A stretch of 64,000 bases of DNA from Microbispora siamensis (GTDB lineage Bacteria; Actinomycetota; Actinomycetes; Streptosporangiales; Streptosporangiaceae): contig NZ_BOOF01000023.1 of assembly GCF_016863095.1 (NCBI RefSeq), positions 62,001 through 126,000 of the forward strand, given 5' to 3'. The translations under genes and the position numbers were made by a program. Within the stretch, counting starts at the first letter, position 1, and each line of letters opens with the position of its first letter. The notes below the pieces were generated by a model. That model was not told where the DNA came from, ran no database searches, and saw nothing but the letters and a program-made list of their open reading frames with translations. Shown one piece after another: positions 18,801 through 25,163 of the stretch.

Positions 18801-21290
18801 CCCACGGCCGGCAGCTACAAGGCGTACGTGCGCTACCCCTCCGGGGCGGGCGCGACCAACGCCAAGTACACGGTCAAGTACGACGGCGGCCAGGACACCA
18901 AGACCGTCGACCAGACCGCAGACCCGGGCGAGTGGGTCGAGCTGGGCACCTACACCTTCACCGAGGGCATCACCCACTCGATCACGCTGACCAACGACGC
19001 CAACGGCACCGTGACGGCCGACTCGGTCAAGCTGGTCCGCGACAACAGCGGCGACACGGACAACGAGAAGAAGGACTTCGCGTACGTCTACGACGCCAAC
19101 GCCAACCTGACTCAGATCAAGGACAGGACGCCGACCGCGAAGATCGACACCTGGGACGTCACCTACACGGGGCTCAACCAGGTCCAGCAGATCCTCGAGA
19201 AGCTGAACGGCACGGTCAAGAACACCACCACGTACGCGTACAACGCGAACGGCGCGCCGATCACGCGGACGCACGACAAGACCGTCGCCACCTACGGCTA
19301 CGACGTCCGTGACCTGGTCGAGCGGGTGTCCAACGCCAAGTCGGCCACCGACCCGTCCCCGAAGGTCACCACCTACACCTACACCGCCAAGGGTGAGCGG
19401 CTGAAGGAAACCAAGGCCAACGGCAACACCGTCGACTACGACTACTTCCTCGACGGCCTGCTGCGCTACTCGGTGGAGAAGAAGCCCAACGGCACCGTGG
19501 TGGCCGAGCACACCATCGGCTACCAGGCCAACCTCAACCGCGCCAGCGACCTGGCCAAGGTGCAGAACGCCGACAACCCCGGGGCGTACCTGGAGAATCA
19601 GTTCACCTACACCTACGACCCGCGGGATCGCATCGCCAAGGTCACGAAGACGCCGGTCGGCGGTGGTGCGGCGGAGACCGAGACCTACCTGCACGACCCG
19701 AACTCCAACGTCTACGACCAGACCGTCCACGGTGAGCGCACCGAGTTCAGCTTCGACCGCAACCGGTTGATGACCTCGACCAGCAACGGGGCCACCGCCA
19801 CCTACAACTACGACCCCTACGGCCGGCTGCGCACCATCACCGGCGGGGGAAAGACCTGGGAGAAGTACACCTACGACGGCTTCGACCAGCTGACCAAGCA
19901 CGAAAAGCTCGGCGCGGACGGGACCACCTCGACCGTCACGACCTACACCTACGACCCGCTCGACCGCACCACCAGCAAGACCGAGAAGAACGGCACCGCC
20001 GCCGCGAAGACCACCGACTACTCCTACCTCGGCATGTCCGGCGAGGTGCTGGACGAGGAAGTGGCCGGCAAACTCACCCGCTCCTTCCAGTACTCCCCCT
20101 GGGGCGAGCGCCTGTCACAGGTGAAGGTGAAGGCCGACGGCGGTGAGGAGTCGTCCTACTACGGCTACAACGCCCACACCGACGTCGAGCAGGTCACGTC
20201 CGAGACCGGTGACACCCGCGCCACCTACGGCTACACCGCTTATGGCAAGAACGACGACAAGCTGTTCACCGGCGTCGACAAGCCCGACCCGGTCGACCCC
20301 ACCGCCAAGGAGGAGTACAACCCCTACCGCTTCAACGCAAAGCGGTGGGACAACTCCACCGGCATGTACGACATGGGGTTCCGCGACTACAACCCCAACC
20401 TCAACCGCTTCCTCACCCTCGACTACTACAACAGCGCTCTCGACGACCTGACCCTCGGCACCGATCCGTGGACCGCCAACCGCTATGCCTTCACCGGCGG
20501 CAACCCCATCACCTTCATCGAACTCGACGGCCACGGCTTCTGGGATGACCTGGGCGATGCCCTCAACAAACTTGCCGACGCAACGGGTATCGGCAAGGTC
20601 GGCTCCGCTACCTCCATGCTCAGCCATGCGGCTGAAATAGCCGCCGGGATCGCGCTGTGGTTCCTCGGACAGGGGATGACCAGTGCGGGAGCTGCTGCTT
20701 GCGCCGCAGGGCTTGTGGCCGCAGGGGTCGGTGCCCTGGCGACATGCCCAGCGGGTGCCGCGCTGGCCACCGCCGGGCAGCTGACGTCGCTTGCCGGCGC
20801 GGTATCTGCTCTCGCTGGTGGCCAGGGGCTTGCCGCGGACCTGCTCGCACTCGCGAAGAGCAAGTCCGGCAGTGGCGGAAATAGCGCCGAAAATGGCACC
20901 GGAAATGGCACGCAAAACAAATCAAAGGGCCGACTCGCACAGGAGAGCGGGGACGAATACGAAAGGTTCCTGTGGGAGAAATATGGTCGCGAGGGAGGCT
21001 TCAAGGAAGGTAAGCGCCAATTCGACGGGAAGCGAATAGAAGATGGCGTCGAGACGTGGTATGAAGCGAAGTCAGGAAACTTCTGGGAAGAACTTCTGAA
21101 GGATCCCAGAAAGATGGAATCCTTCAAGGGGAAGATGGGCGAATCCCTCAAGATCGCCACCGAGAAGGGGCACAAATTTGAGATCATCTCGGAGAAGCCC
21201 ATTCCTGAGGCGATCAGGAAGTGGCTCGAGAAGAAGGGGATCCCATACCGAGTGGAGCCGCGAACGCCTCCCAAAGCGGGCGGCAAGTAA
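12879..21290 (+). CDS. Secreted RHS/YD-repeat polymorphic toxin with restriction-endonuclease-fold C-terminal tip
   Basis: 2803 residues from a GTG start with GGAGGGGG just upstream. Order: basic N-terminus and signal peptide ending near PANAQ (about residue 53); two DNRLRE-type beta domains (about 360-540 and 665-830); a long run of YD/RHS repeats (about 1000-2480) of the Y-D-x-x-G-N type; a golvesin-C-like beta domain inserted at about 1910-2053; the RHS core (about 2486-2555); an Ala/Gly-rich hydrophobic stretch (about 2575-2660); and a variable tip from about 2684. The tip has FDGK (Asp2716) followed by YEAKSG (Glu2729, Lys2731), the PD-(D/E)XK nuclease pattern of Tox-REase domains. The tip is less GC-rich than the repeats, as expected for an exchanged module. 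RHS proteins encapsulate and release such tips; DNA is the expected target by family. Confidence 0.9.
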   Translation: MRLSPSNRVLHLWKSGSDPGGTRRRGRLRRMVAVLAALVVLASLAPAVPANAQTAASADTPGLLTRLATWLGSSVAGLFAEDPKGEMRPGNGKIALPGRSAPPSQKAKAAPPPGKRVKELTGKRSRYATVYELEDGRLQAEVSTRPVHYRDASGNWQEIDTRLQGTSEEGFSQGNDAAGFSSRFGDKTDKLAKVKLGERQVTLGLAGEARQIAPSVKGSSVTYAGVWDGADLTYAVTAEGVKELLVLNKPPAPGASFAFTVKSGGVAARQQQDGSIVFEAADGSGPVFRVPKPFMVDAQADAASPYGRRYSAAVTQTVAQQGAEATITITPDAAWLGAADRKWPVVIDPTFVMVSDYVDGQDAYVSSASPRVNFDGSWKLPVGKASSKDTDRALLYFNMPTGLPIGAVVDEARLETYFDQALGEAGAVTVEAHEITSDWNAFDVTWASQPTFASAVESSVRRNPGELSRWHSFNLTTMVNRWMSSVEAPAYGIMLKAADEGSTGAIGGPVYEAGEDVYGGDGMAGESLNAPRLVITYGKPSVRLNPVTRATSVGASLSWTAYQDPTPSDDSDDLVAYRLRRWCPSACQVNPTGGPVNSLITTLPPDVTSFVDTSSGGDPEAVADPAYVHEANYWVEAVLANGEVVASPEQRVILPKPGKVAVTLYGSADTTLASGEPSTGHDTVGGQKWLQVGNTATSAGTTRAVIGFGDFADKIPADAQISEATLSLWGTTSTGSGVTFNAHKLTRAFDETATWNSPWTTPGGNFDSAALGSVSGITTTPGWHAWSVTDAAKAWVANPGSNYGLLVKVANEAGSAKQQASFLATEAEEGRLAPRLRVTFADTSTSAAFFVPSTPERMDTGATTQIPVVVTNTTAQNWPASSTVVSYHWQLPDGTDISTPDNQLKTTLPTDLAPGQTTLVQANVKAPAVSGAGTNLAEGVTLVWDVQDTVTNNWQSSSHQLPTLPQQIRIDSPTSDLLGSEKFYAYTGKNTGAGSTALVNPYAGNLVWSYNAFTNPSRGVQTFVRMTYNSLDTSASSMGYGWSLQTSTLQRLGSQLQFHPPGQPWPSQVRMTDGDGTTHVWTLDTHGQAVKDCTYTTCDYVHPRGVHLYLQRVDPNDYYPDRELTAQRRWVFTKPDRTQFFFDDEGFQSAIVDKNGNTMSFSYERRRSNNKPTKFLQTITDAAGRTTLSLTYYKKGQDYTYVNDAGDEVTDTKLTNPHIIDQVESITDISGRKVTFTYTDKGLMAKMVDGAGDDQAKTFRFTYDATQGNKNVKLVAVKDPRGHSTALSYYEAPVDPKDKWKAENLTDRLNGVTHFDYVDPDGPQGGKIHATVTDPLQHDTKYVLDAYGRPESITNAKNETTALEWDPDHNVTKLTEANGAYTTWTYDQKTGYPLEMRDAEANANNTNPTTLVYQSFLNGYVADLISKASPEGRTWQFGYDANGNLKTVTDPKGVETTSVPSDYTTSYEYDSFGQLTKVTDANGNPTLYSDYHPTGYPQKITDAYDNVTTTSYDVRGNVLKVTDALGKETTQTYDVFKRPLENKVPKDQDKGQFITTPAPVYDRNDNITKMTAPNGAVSTAVYDDADQLIESYLPKDAADGPERKASFTYDAAGNLKTQTEPKGNLTPEAGDFTTTYEYDPIYQLTDVINAEQKKITYTYDNVGNLTRVVDPRKNATADTADYTAEYSYDRNHQVTHVKDAAGYQTVTDYDLDGLVEGVTDQEGNKTLLTLDKRGDVVEAKVPHSETGGTIKYTVTQFTYDQVGNQTKVITPRGVETTDDPSDFIQEIKYDKLNRPSEEIYPFDRDDPLYNTPDKVIYSYDAVSRLEKISHPPSHGQTIRNVSTMSYWDNGWTKTTTDPWDIKTTYDYNELGEQTNRTVTSAGGSSQRAVEWTYYPDGKLKTHSDNGVPLGLDVVLADNSDTGQVTTTGTWTTGGNTSSLVAGPTVAGTSGFTGYDYATAPAGTGDASFTWNLTIPTAGSYKAYVRYPSGAGATNAKYTVKYDGGQDTKTVDQTADPGEWVELGTYTFTEGITHSITLTNDANGTVTADSVKLVRDNSGDTDNEKKDFAYVYDANANLTQIKDRTPTAKIDTWDVTYTGLNQVQQILEKLNGTVKNTTTYAYNANGAPITRTHDKTVATYGYDVRDLVERVSNAKSATDPSPKVTTYTYTAKGERLKETKANGNTVDYDYFLDGLLRYSVEKKPNGTVVAEHTIGYQANLNRASDLAKVQNADNPGAYLENQFTYTYDPRDRIAKVTKTPVGGGAAETETYLHDPNSNVYDQTVHGERTEFSFDRNRLMTSTSNGATATYNYDPYGRLRTITGGGKTWEKYTYDGFDQLTKHEKLGADGTTSTVTTYTYDPLDRTTSKTEKNGTAAAKTTDYSYLGMSGEVLDEEVAGKLTRSFQYSPWGERLSQVKVKADGGEESSYYGYNAHTDVEQVTSETGDTRATYGYTAYGKNDDKLFTGVDKPDPVDPTAKEEYNPYRFNAKRWDNSTGMYDMGFRDYNPNLNRFLTLDYYNSALDDLTLGTDPWTANRYAFTGGNPITFIELDGHGFWDDLGDALNKLADATGIGKVGSATSMLSHAAEIAAGIALWFLGQGMTSAGAAACAAGLVAAGVGALATCPAGAALATAGQLTSLAGAVSALAGGQGLAADLLALAKSKSGSGGNSAENGTGNGTQNKSKGRLAQESGDEYERFLWEKYGREGGFKEGKRQFDGKRIEDGVETWYEAKSGNFWEELLKDPRKMESFKGKMGESLKIATEKGHKFEIISEKPIPEAIRKWLEKKGIPYRVEPRTPPKAGGK

Positions 21291-21314
21291 CTAGTTCGGT
21301 CGACCAGTGAAGCC

Positions 21315-21349
21315 GGTAGCCCTTCACCTGACCTCGGTGGAGGGCTACC
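21315..21349 (+). terminator. Terminator-like hairpin between toxin and immunity gene
   Basis: GGTAGCCCT (21315-21323) pairs perfectly with AGGGCTACC (21341-21349), with a further CACC/GGTG pairing inside and a 7-base loop. It is followed by a short pyrimidine run (TCTCCTT). It sits in the 93-base gap between the RHS gene and the next reading frame and could limit read-through. Confidence 0.55.
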
Positions 21350-21383
21350 TCTCCTTGATCTCCATCACGCACAAAGGAATGAC

Positions 21384-21806
21384 ATGAGTCGGGATGTAAT
21401 GATAAGTTTCAACTTCGCCGCACCCCTCGACTTCGAGACGGTCATCGACCGTCTCGCCCTTTCCGGGTGGACTTTTCTACGAGATGGCGCCGTATGGTAC
21501 ATGGTGGACGACTTCGAGTGGAAGGACGCGCCGCCCGGCCACATGGATGCGGTGATGCGGGAAATGCGGATGTCCTATGAAGCGGGAGAGGTCGTGGCCA
21601 TATCGGCGACGATCCCCGGCGAGGAGTACTCGGGGAATCTCATGTTCCACACCGACAGAAAATCCGTCTCCTTTGCCCCCCTGCTGGATTACCGGCTCAT
21701 TCCTGCCGCCCCTCAATGGGTCGATCTGAGCTGGTACATTGAAAAACTCGTTTCCTCGCTCCATGATTTCCCGATGGTTGGTATCACTACAAGTGATGAG
21801 CTCTGA
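21384..21806 (+). CDS. Probable immunity protein for the RHS nuclease toxin
   Basis: 140 residues, no family recognised with confidence. AAAGGA lies 6-7 bases before the ATG. The protein is acidic, soluble and without a signal peptide, as expected for a cytoplasmic antitoxin that binds a basic nuclease tip. Its position immediately after the toxin tip, on the same strand, and its base composition (less GC-rich than the RHS repeats, like the tip) are the basis for the call. Aromatic patches (GAVWYMVDDFEW; QWVDLSWYIEKL) suggest a small alpha/beta fold. That it neutralises this toxin is inference. Confidence 0.6.
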   Translation: MSRDVMISFNFAAPLDFETVIDRLALSGWTFLRDGAVWYMVDDFEWKDAPPGHMDAVMREMRMSYEAGEVVAISATIPGEEYSGNLMFHTDRKSVSFAPLLDYRLIPAAPQWVDLSWYIEKLVSSLHDFPMVGITTSDEL

Positions 21807-21905
21807 TTCGGCGCCCGTGCGGATCCGAATGTCGCGAGGCGGGGGAAGGGTGCTTTCGCCAAGGCTTCCCCGAATCTGACTCGGCAGACGATTCCCCACG
21901 CGGAT

Positions 21906-21936
21906 GACCGTGCATGCCGTTCTCCCGCACACGGCT
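21906..21936 (-). other. Group II intron-like stem-loop remnant (tentative)
   Basis: Read on the minus strand, AGCCGTGTGC, then GGGAGAAC, then GGCATGCACGGT resembles the GAGCCGTGTGC...GCATGCACGGTTC element I recall in front of many bacterial group II intron reverse-transcriptase genes. No reverse transcriptase and no clear intron ends are present, so at most this is a fragment; chance similarity is possible. Confidence 0.22.
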
Positions 21937-21991
21937 TACCGACGTTCTTCGCCGGCGGCGTTCGGTCCCTTGCGGGGAACTGAATAAACGT

Positions 21992-22029
21992 CCTATGCCG
22001 TACCCGCTCAGCTGCGGGTACGGCATAGG
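21992..22029. terminator. Perfect 16-bp hairpin, likely bidirectional terminator
   Basis: CCTATGCCGTACCCGC pairs exactly with GCGGGTACGGCATAGG around a 6-base TCAGCT loop. It lies between the convergent immunity and class I fumarase genes, 168 bases from the latter. No T-run follows on either strand, which is common in high-GC actinobacteria. Confidence 0.7.
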
Positions 22030-22197
22030 GACGCGCGTGGCCGCGCCCGACAAGAGGGCGACGAGCGTGGCGAGCAGGTCACGGGACCGTCACCAGCGCC
22101 GGTGGCTCCTCTCAGCCGGTCATCGAATGGACCGACTGCCCACGACGGCAAGCTCGGCGCCCAGGGCGTCTACCCGCGTGCGGATGCCCGTGCCTGG

Positions 22198-23871
22198 CTA
22201 CCTGGGGCTTCGCGTGGGGATGCCCACGAACGTGGCCCCACCCTCCTGTTGCCGCGGGTCGAAGAAGTCGTTGCCCTTGTCGTCGACCACGATGAAGGCC
22301 GGGAAGTCCACGACCTCGATCTTCCAGACCGCCTCCATGCCCAGCTCCGGATATTCCAGGACCTCGACCTTCTTGATGCAGTCCTGGGCCAGCCGGGCGG
22401 CGGGACCGCCGATCGAGCCGAGGTAGAAGCCGCCGTACTTCTGGCACGCCTCGGTGACCTGCTTCGACCGGTTGCCCTTGGCCAGCATCACCATCGAGCC
22501 GCCCGCCGCCTGGAAGCGCTCGACGTACGAGTCCATCCGCCCGGCGGTGGTGGGGCCGAAGGAGCCGGACGCGTAGCCCTCGGGGGTCTTGGCCGGGCCG
22601 GCGTAGTAGACGGCGTGGTCCTTCATGTACTGCGGCATGTCCTCGCCGGCGTCGAGCCGCTCGGCGATCTTCGCGTGGGCGATGTCGCGGGCCACGACGA
22701 GGGGGCCGGTGAGCGACAGCCGGGTCTTGACCGGATACCTGCTCAGCTCGGCGAGGATCTCCGGCATCGGGCGGTTGAGGTCGACGCTGACCACGTCGCC
22801 GCCGAGGTGCTCGTCGGTGGTGTCGGGCAGGAAGCGGGCGGGGTCGGTTTCCAGCTGCTCCAGGAAGACGCCCTCCGGGGTGATCTTCGCCAGCGCCTGC
22901 CGGTCCGCGCTGCAGCTCACCGCGATGGCGACCGGGCAGGACGCGCCGTGCCTGGGCAGCCGGATGACCCGCACGTCGTGGCAGAAGTACTTGCCGCCGA
23001 ACTGCGCGCCGATGCCCAGCTTCTGGGTCAGCTCGAAGACCTTCTTCTCCATCTCCAGGTCGCGGAAGCCGTGCCCGCTCGGCGAGCCCTCGGTGGGGAT
23101 GGAGTCGAGGTAGCGGGCCGAGGCGTACTTCGCGGTCTTCAGGGCGTACTCCGCGCTGGTGCCGCCCACGACGATCGCCAGGTGGTACGGCGGGCAGGCG
23201 GCGGTGCCGAGCGAGCGGATCTTCTCCTCGAGGAAGGCGAGCATCCGCTTCTCGTTGAGGACCGCCTTGGTCTCCTGGTAGAGGAACGATTTGTTGGCCG
23301 AGCCGCCGCCCTTGGCCATGAACAGGAACTTGTACTCGTCCGGGTGGCCGTTCGGGTCCTCGGCGTACAGCTCGATCTGCGCCGGCAGGTTGGAGCCGGT
23401 GTTCTTCTCGTCCCACATCGTCAGCGGCGCCATCTGCGAGTAGCGCAGGTTGAGCCTCGTGTAGGCGTCGTACACGCCCCGGCTGAGGTGCTCGGCGTCG
23501 CGCCCGTCGGTCAGCACGTGCCGGCCGCGCTTGCCCATGACGATCGCGGTGCCGGTGTCCTGGCACATCGGCAGCACGCCGCCGGCCGAGATGCTCGCGT
23601 TCTTGAGCAGGTCGAGGGCGACGAAGCGGTCGTTCCCGCTCGACTCGGGGTCATCGACGATCTTGCGGAGCTGGGCCAGGTGGGACGACCGCAGATAGTG
23701 CGAGATGTCGTGGATCGCGGTCTCGGTGAGCAGCCGCAGGGCCTCCGGCTCGACCTCCAGGAACCTGCGCCCGGCCGCCTCGGTGACCCGCACCCCCTCG
23801 GTGGTGATCAGGCGGTACTCCGTCTCGTCCGGTCCAAGCGGGAGCAGGTCGGTGTAGTCGAACTCCGGCAT
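22198..23871 (-). CDS. fumA: Fumarate hydratase class I (iron-sulfur)
   Basis: 557 residues, the usual length for the single-chain [4Fe-4S] fumarase that interconverts fumarate and malate. Conserved segments include [20 protein letters not shown] with Cys103, [20 protein letters not shown] with Cys226, and a third cluster ligand among Cys297, Cys312 and Cys320, most likely Cys320. I start at the ATG of MPEFDYTD (23871), which has GAGGA 5-6 bases upstream; an upstream in-frame extension is basic and unlike the family. In many actinobacteria a fumarase gene lies near glpX. Here it is about 7 kb away, and a second fumarase (class II) lies at 5407-6798. Confidence 0.92.
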   Translation of the reverse strand: MPEFDYTDLLPLGPDETEYRLITTEGVRVTEAAGRRFLEVEPEALRLLTETAIHDISHYLRSSHLAQLRKIVDDPESSGNDRFVALDLLKNASISAGGVLPMCQDTGTAIVMGKRGRHVLTDGRDAEHLSRGVYDAYTRLNLRYSQMAPLTMWDEKNTGSNLPAQIELYAEDPNGHPDEYKFLFMAKGGGSANKSFLYQETKAVLNEKRMLAFLEEKIRSLGTAACPPYHLAIVVGGTSAEYALKTAKYASARYLDSIPTEGSPSGHGFRDLEMEKKVFELTQKLGIGAQFGGKYFCHDVRVIRLPRHGASCPVAIAVSCSADRQALAKITPEGVFLEQLETDPARFLPDTTDEHLGGDVVSVDLNRPMPEILAELSRYPVKTRLSLTGPLVVARDIAHAKIAERLDAGEDMPQYMKDHAVYYAGPAKTPEGYASGSFGPTTAGRMDSYVERFQAAGGSMVMLAKGNRSKQVTEACQKYGGFYLGSIGGPAARLAQDCIKKVEVLEYPELGMEAVWKIEVVDFPAFIVVDDKGNDFFDPRQQEGGATFVGIPTRSPR

Positions 23872-24062
23872 CGTCCTCGGTTCCTCGTGGTCTGCCTGGT
23901 CGGGCGCGCCCGCCGCGCGGACCGCCCATGGTCTTTGCACAGCGTACGGCGCACGGGCCGTGGTCATCATGCCGGGCTATGAGTAGCTTTTGAATAACTT
24001 CACACTGAATATTCGGCTACAAAGCGGGATAATTAAGACATAGAGCACAGGGGGGAGGGGTC
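23872..24062. other. Divergent promoter region of class I fumarase and small membrane protein
   Basis: 191 bases. The stretch 23978-24050 is clearly less GC-rich than its surroundings and includes GATAAT near 24028, a good -10 element for the rightward gene. GGGGGGAGGGG directly precedes the ATG at 24063. Confidence 0.4.
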
Positions 24063-24278
24063 ATGAACGCCGAAGTATGGGTCATGGTCATCTTCGCGAT
24101 CGGCATTCTCGTGGCCCTGGCGGTGTCGCTGCTCACGCTCGTGCTGCGGCAGGTCAAGGACGGCGACATCAGCTGGTGGTCCCCTCCCGGGGCGCGAGCG
24201 GTGCCGCGCGACGAGCCGCGAAGGACCGAACAGGCCGACGAGGTGAGGGCGAGCGGAGCCCGAGGGCGATCCCGCTGA
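24063..24278 (+). CDS. Small single-pass membrane protein, unknown function
   Basis: 71 residues. One hydrophobic helix at residues 4-30 (VWVMVIFAIGILVALAVSLL) is followed by a basic, charged tail. The gene has its own AT-rich promoter region and a strong purine-rich ribosome site, which supports it as real. Its last 110 bases overlap the end of the EamA gene on the opposite strand, so the tail sequence may be constrained by that gene. No family recognised. Confidence 0.5.
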   Translation: MNAEVWVMVIFAIGILVALAVSLLTLVLRQVKDGDISWWSPPGARAVPRDEPRRTEQADEVRASGARGRSR

Positions 24279-25095
24279 TCACGAGGGCCGCGCCCGCCAG
24301 GTCGGCCGCGGAGGGGACGGCGATCCCGAGAAGGGCGGCCGTGGCGAGCGCGCCGACGGGGATCATCCCGGCGAACAGCCCGGCCCGGTCCGCGCCCAGG
24401 CGGGGCAGCGAGCGATACCACAGGAAGAACGCCACGGTCGTCACCACTAGGGCGAGGTAGGCGAGGCCGGCCGCCTCCGCGCCGGTCGGCACGCGCAGCA
24501 CGTGACGGCCGTCCAGGGCGACGCCGACGACCAGCAGGAACGGCACCGCCAGCGCGGACGTCCAGGCCGACAGCCTGAGGGGGCCGATCAGCGGCAGCAG
24601 CGGCAGGGCCAGCAGCGAGAAGCAGAGCTCGCAGACCAGGGCGCCCAGCGACCACAGCAGCCCGGTCAGGTTCCCGCTGCCGGCGCCGGTCGCCAGCGAG
24701 GCTCCGGCGACCACCACCAGACCCGCGGCCACGACGCGCGGGGACGGCCGGGCGCCCGTGAAGATCGGGCCCACGAGGGCGAGCGCCAGCGGCACCGTGC
24801 CGAGGACGATGCCGGGCAGCGCGGGCCCGGCCGCGCGGGTCGCCTCGACCACGCAGACGTTGAACAGCACGAGCCCCGTCAGCGACAGCGCGGCGAGCAG
24901 CGTCCATTGGCGCGGCCGGAGCCGCACCAAGCCGAGCCCGCGCCCCCGGGCGACGGCGAGCAGGATCACGGCGGCGAGGGCGTAGCGGAGCGCCTGACCC
25001 CCGTAGACCGGATAGTCGGCGATAACGCCGGAGACCGCGGCCAACGTCCCCACGAGGAACATCGCACCCGCCGCTCCGGTCACATGTGTGTTCAT
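24169..25095 (-). CDS. EamA/DMT-superfamily transporter
   Basis: 308 residues with ten predicted transmembrane helices in two similar halves, the layout of EamA drug/metabolite exporters. It is transcribed away from a MocR-type regulator across a 67-base gap that carries repeated operator-like motifs, so it is probably the regulator's target. EamA proteins paired with regulators often export amino acids or related metabolites; the substrate here is unknown. The C-terminal tail is basic and overlaps the convergent small membrane-protein gene. Confidence 0.85.
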   Translation of the reverse strand: MNTHVTGAAGAMFLVGTLAAVSGVIADYPVYGGQALRYALAAVILLAVARGRGLGLVRLRPRQWTLLAALSLTGLVLFNVCVVEATRAAGPALPGIVLGTVPLALALVGPIFTGARPSPRVVAAGLVVVAGASLATGAGSGNLTGLLWSLGALVCELCFSLLALPLLPLIGPLRLSAWTSALAVPFLLVVGVALDGRHVLRVPTGAEAAGLAYLALVVTTVAFFLWYRSLPRLGADRAGLFAGMIPVGALATAALLGIAVPSAADLAGAALVISGIALGLRSPSPRRPVRSFAARRAAPLAPREGTTS

Positions 25096-25118
25096 GTCAG
25101 GTGATGCTAGGGACGGCT

Positions 25119-25163
25119 TGGTCCTGGTCCATGGTCCAATCGAGGCGCGTTAGAGTGGACCAA
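25119..25163. promoter_or_regulatory. MocR operator and leaderless promoter region
   Basis: TGGTCC occurs three times in tandem (25119-25124, 25125-25130, 25132-25137) and its complement TGGACCA once (25156-25162), abutting the regulator's ATG. The block lies between the divergent EamA and MocR genes. Clustered direct repeats plus an inverted copy are typical of MocR/PdxR operators. A -10-like TAGAGT (25151-25156) lies 6 bases before the ATG, so the regulator transcript is probably leaderless and the regulator can block its own start. Confidence 0.6.

Larger units (their letters stand above)
21807..22197. other. 391-base intergenic region after the immunity gene
   Basis: Convergent gap between the immunity gene and the class I fumarase. 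It holds a 16-bp perfect hairpin (21992-22029) and, on the minus strand just beyond it, a stem-loop resembling a group II intron element (21906-21936). Open frames here have no family features. It may be debris at the recombination-prone end of the RHS module. Confidence 0.45.
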
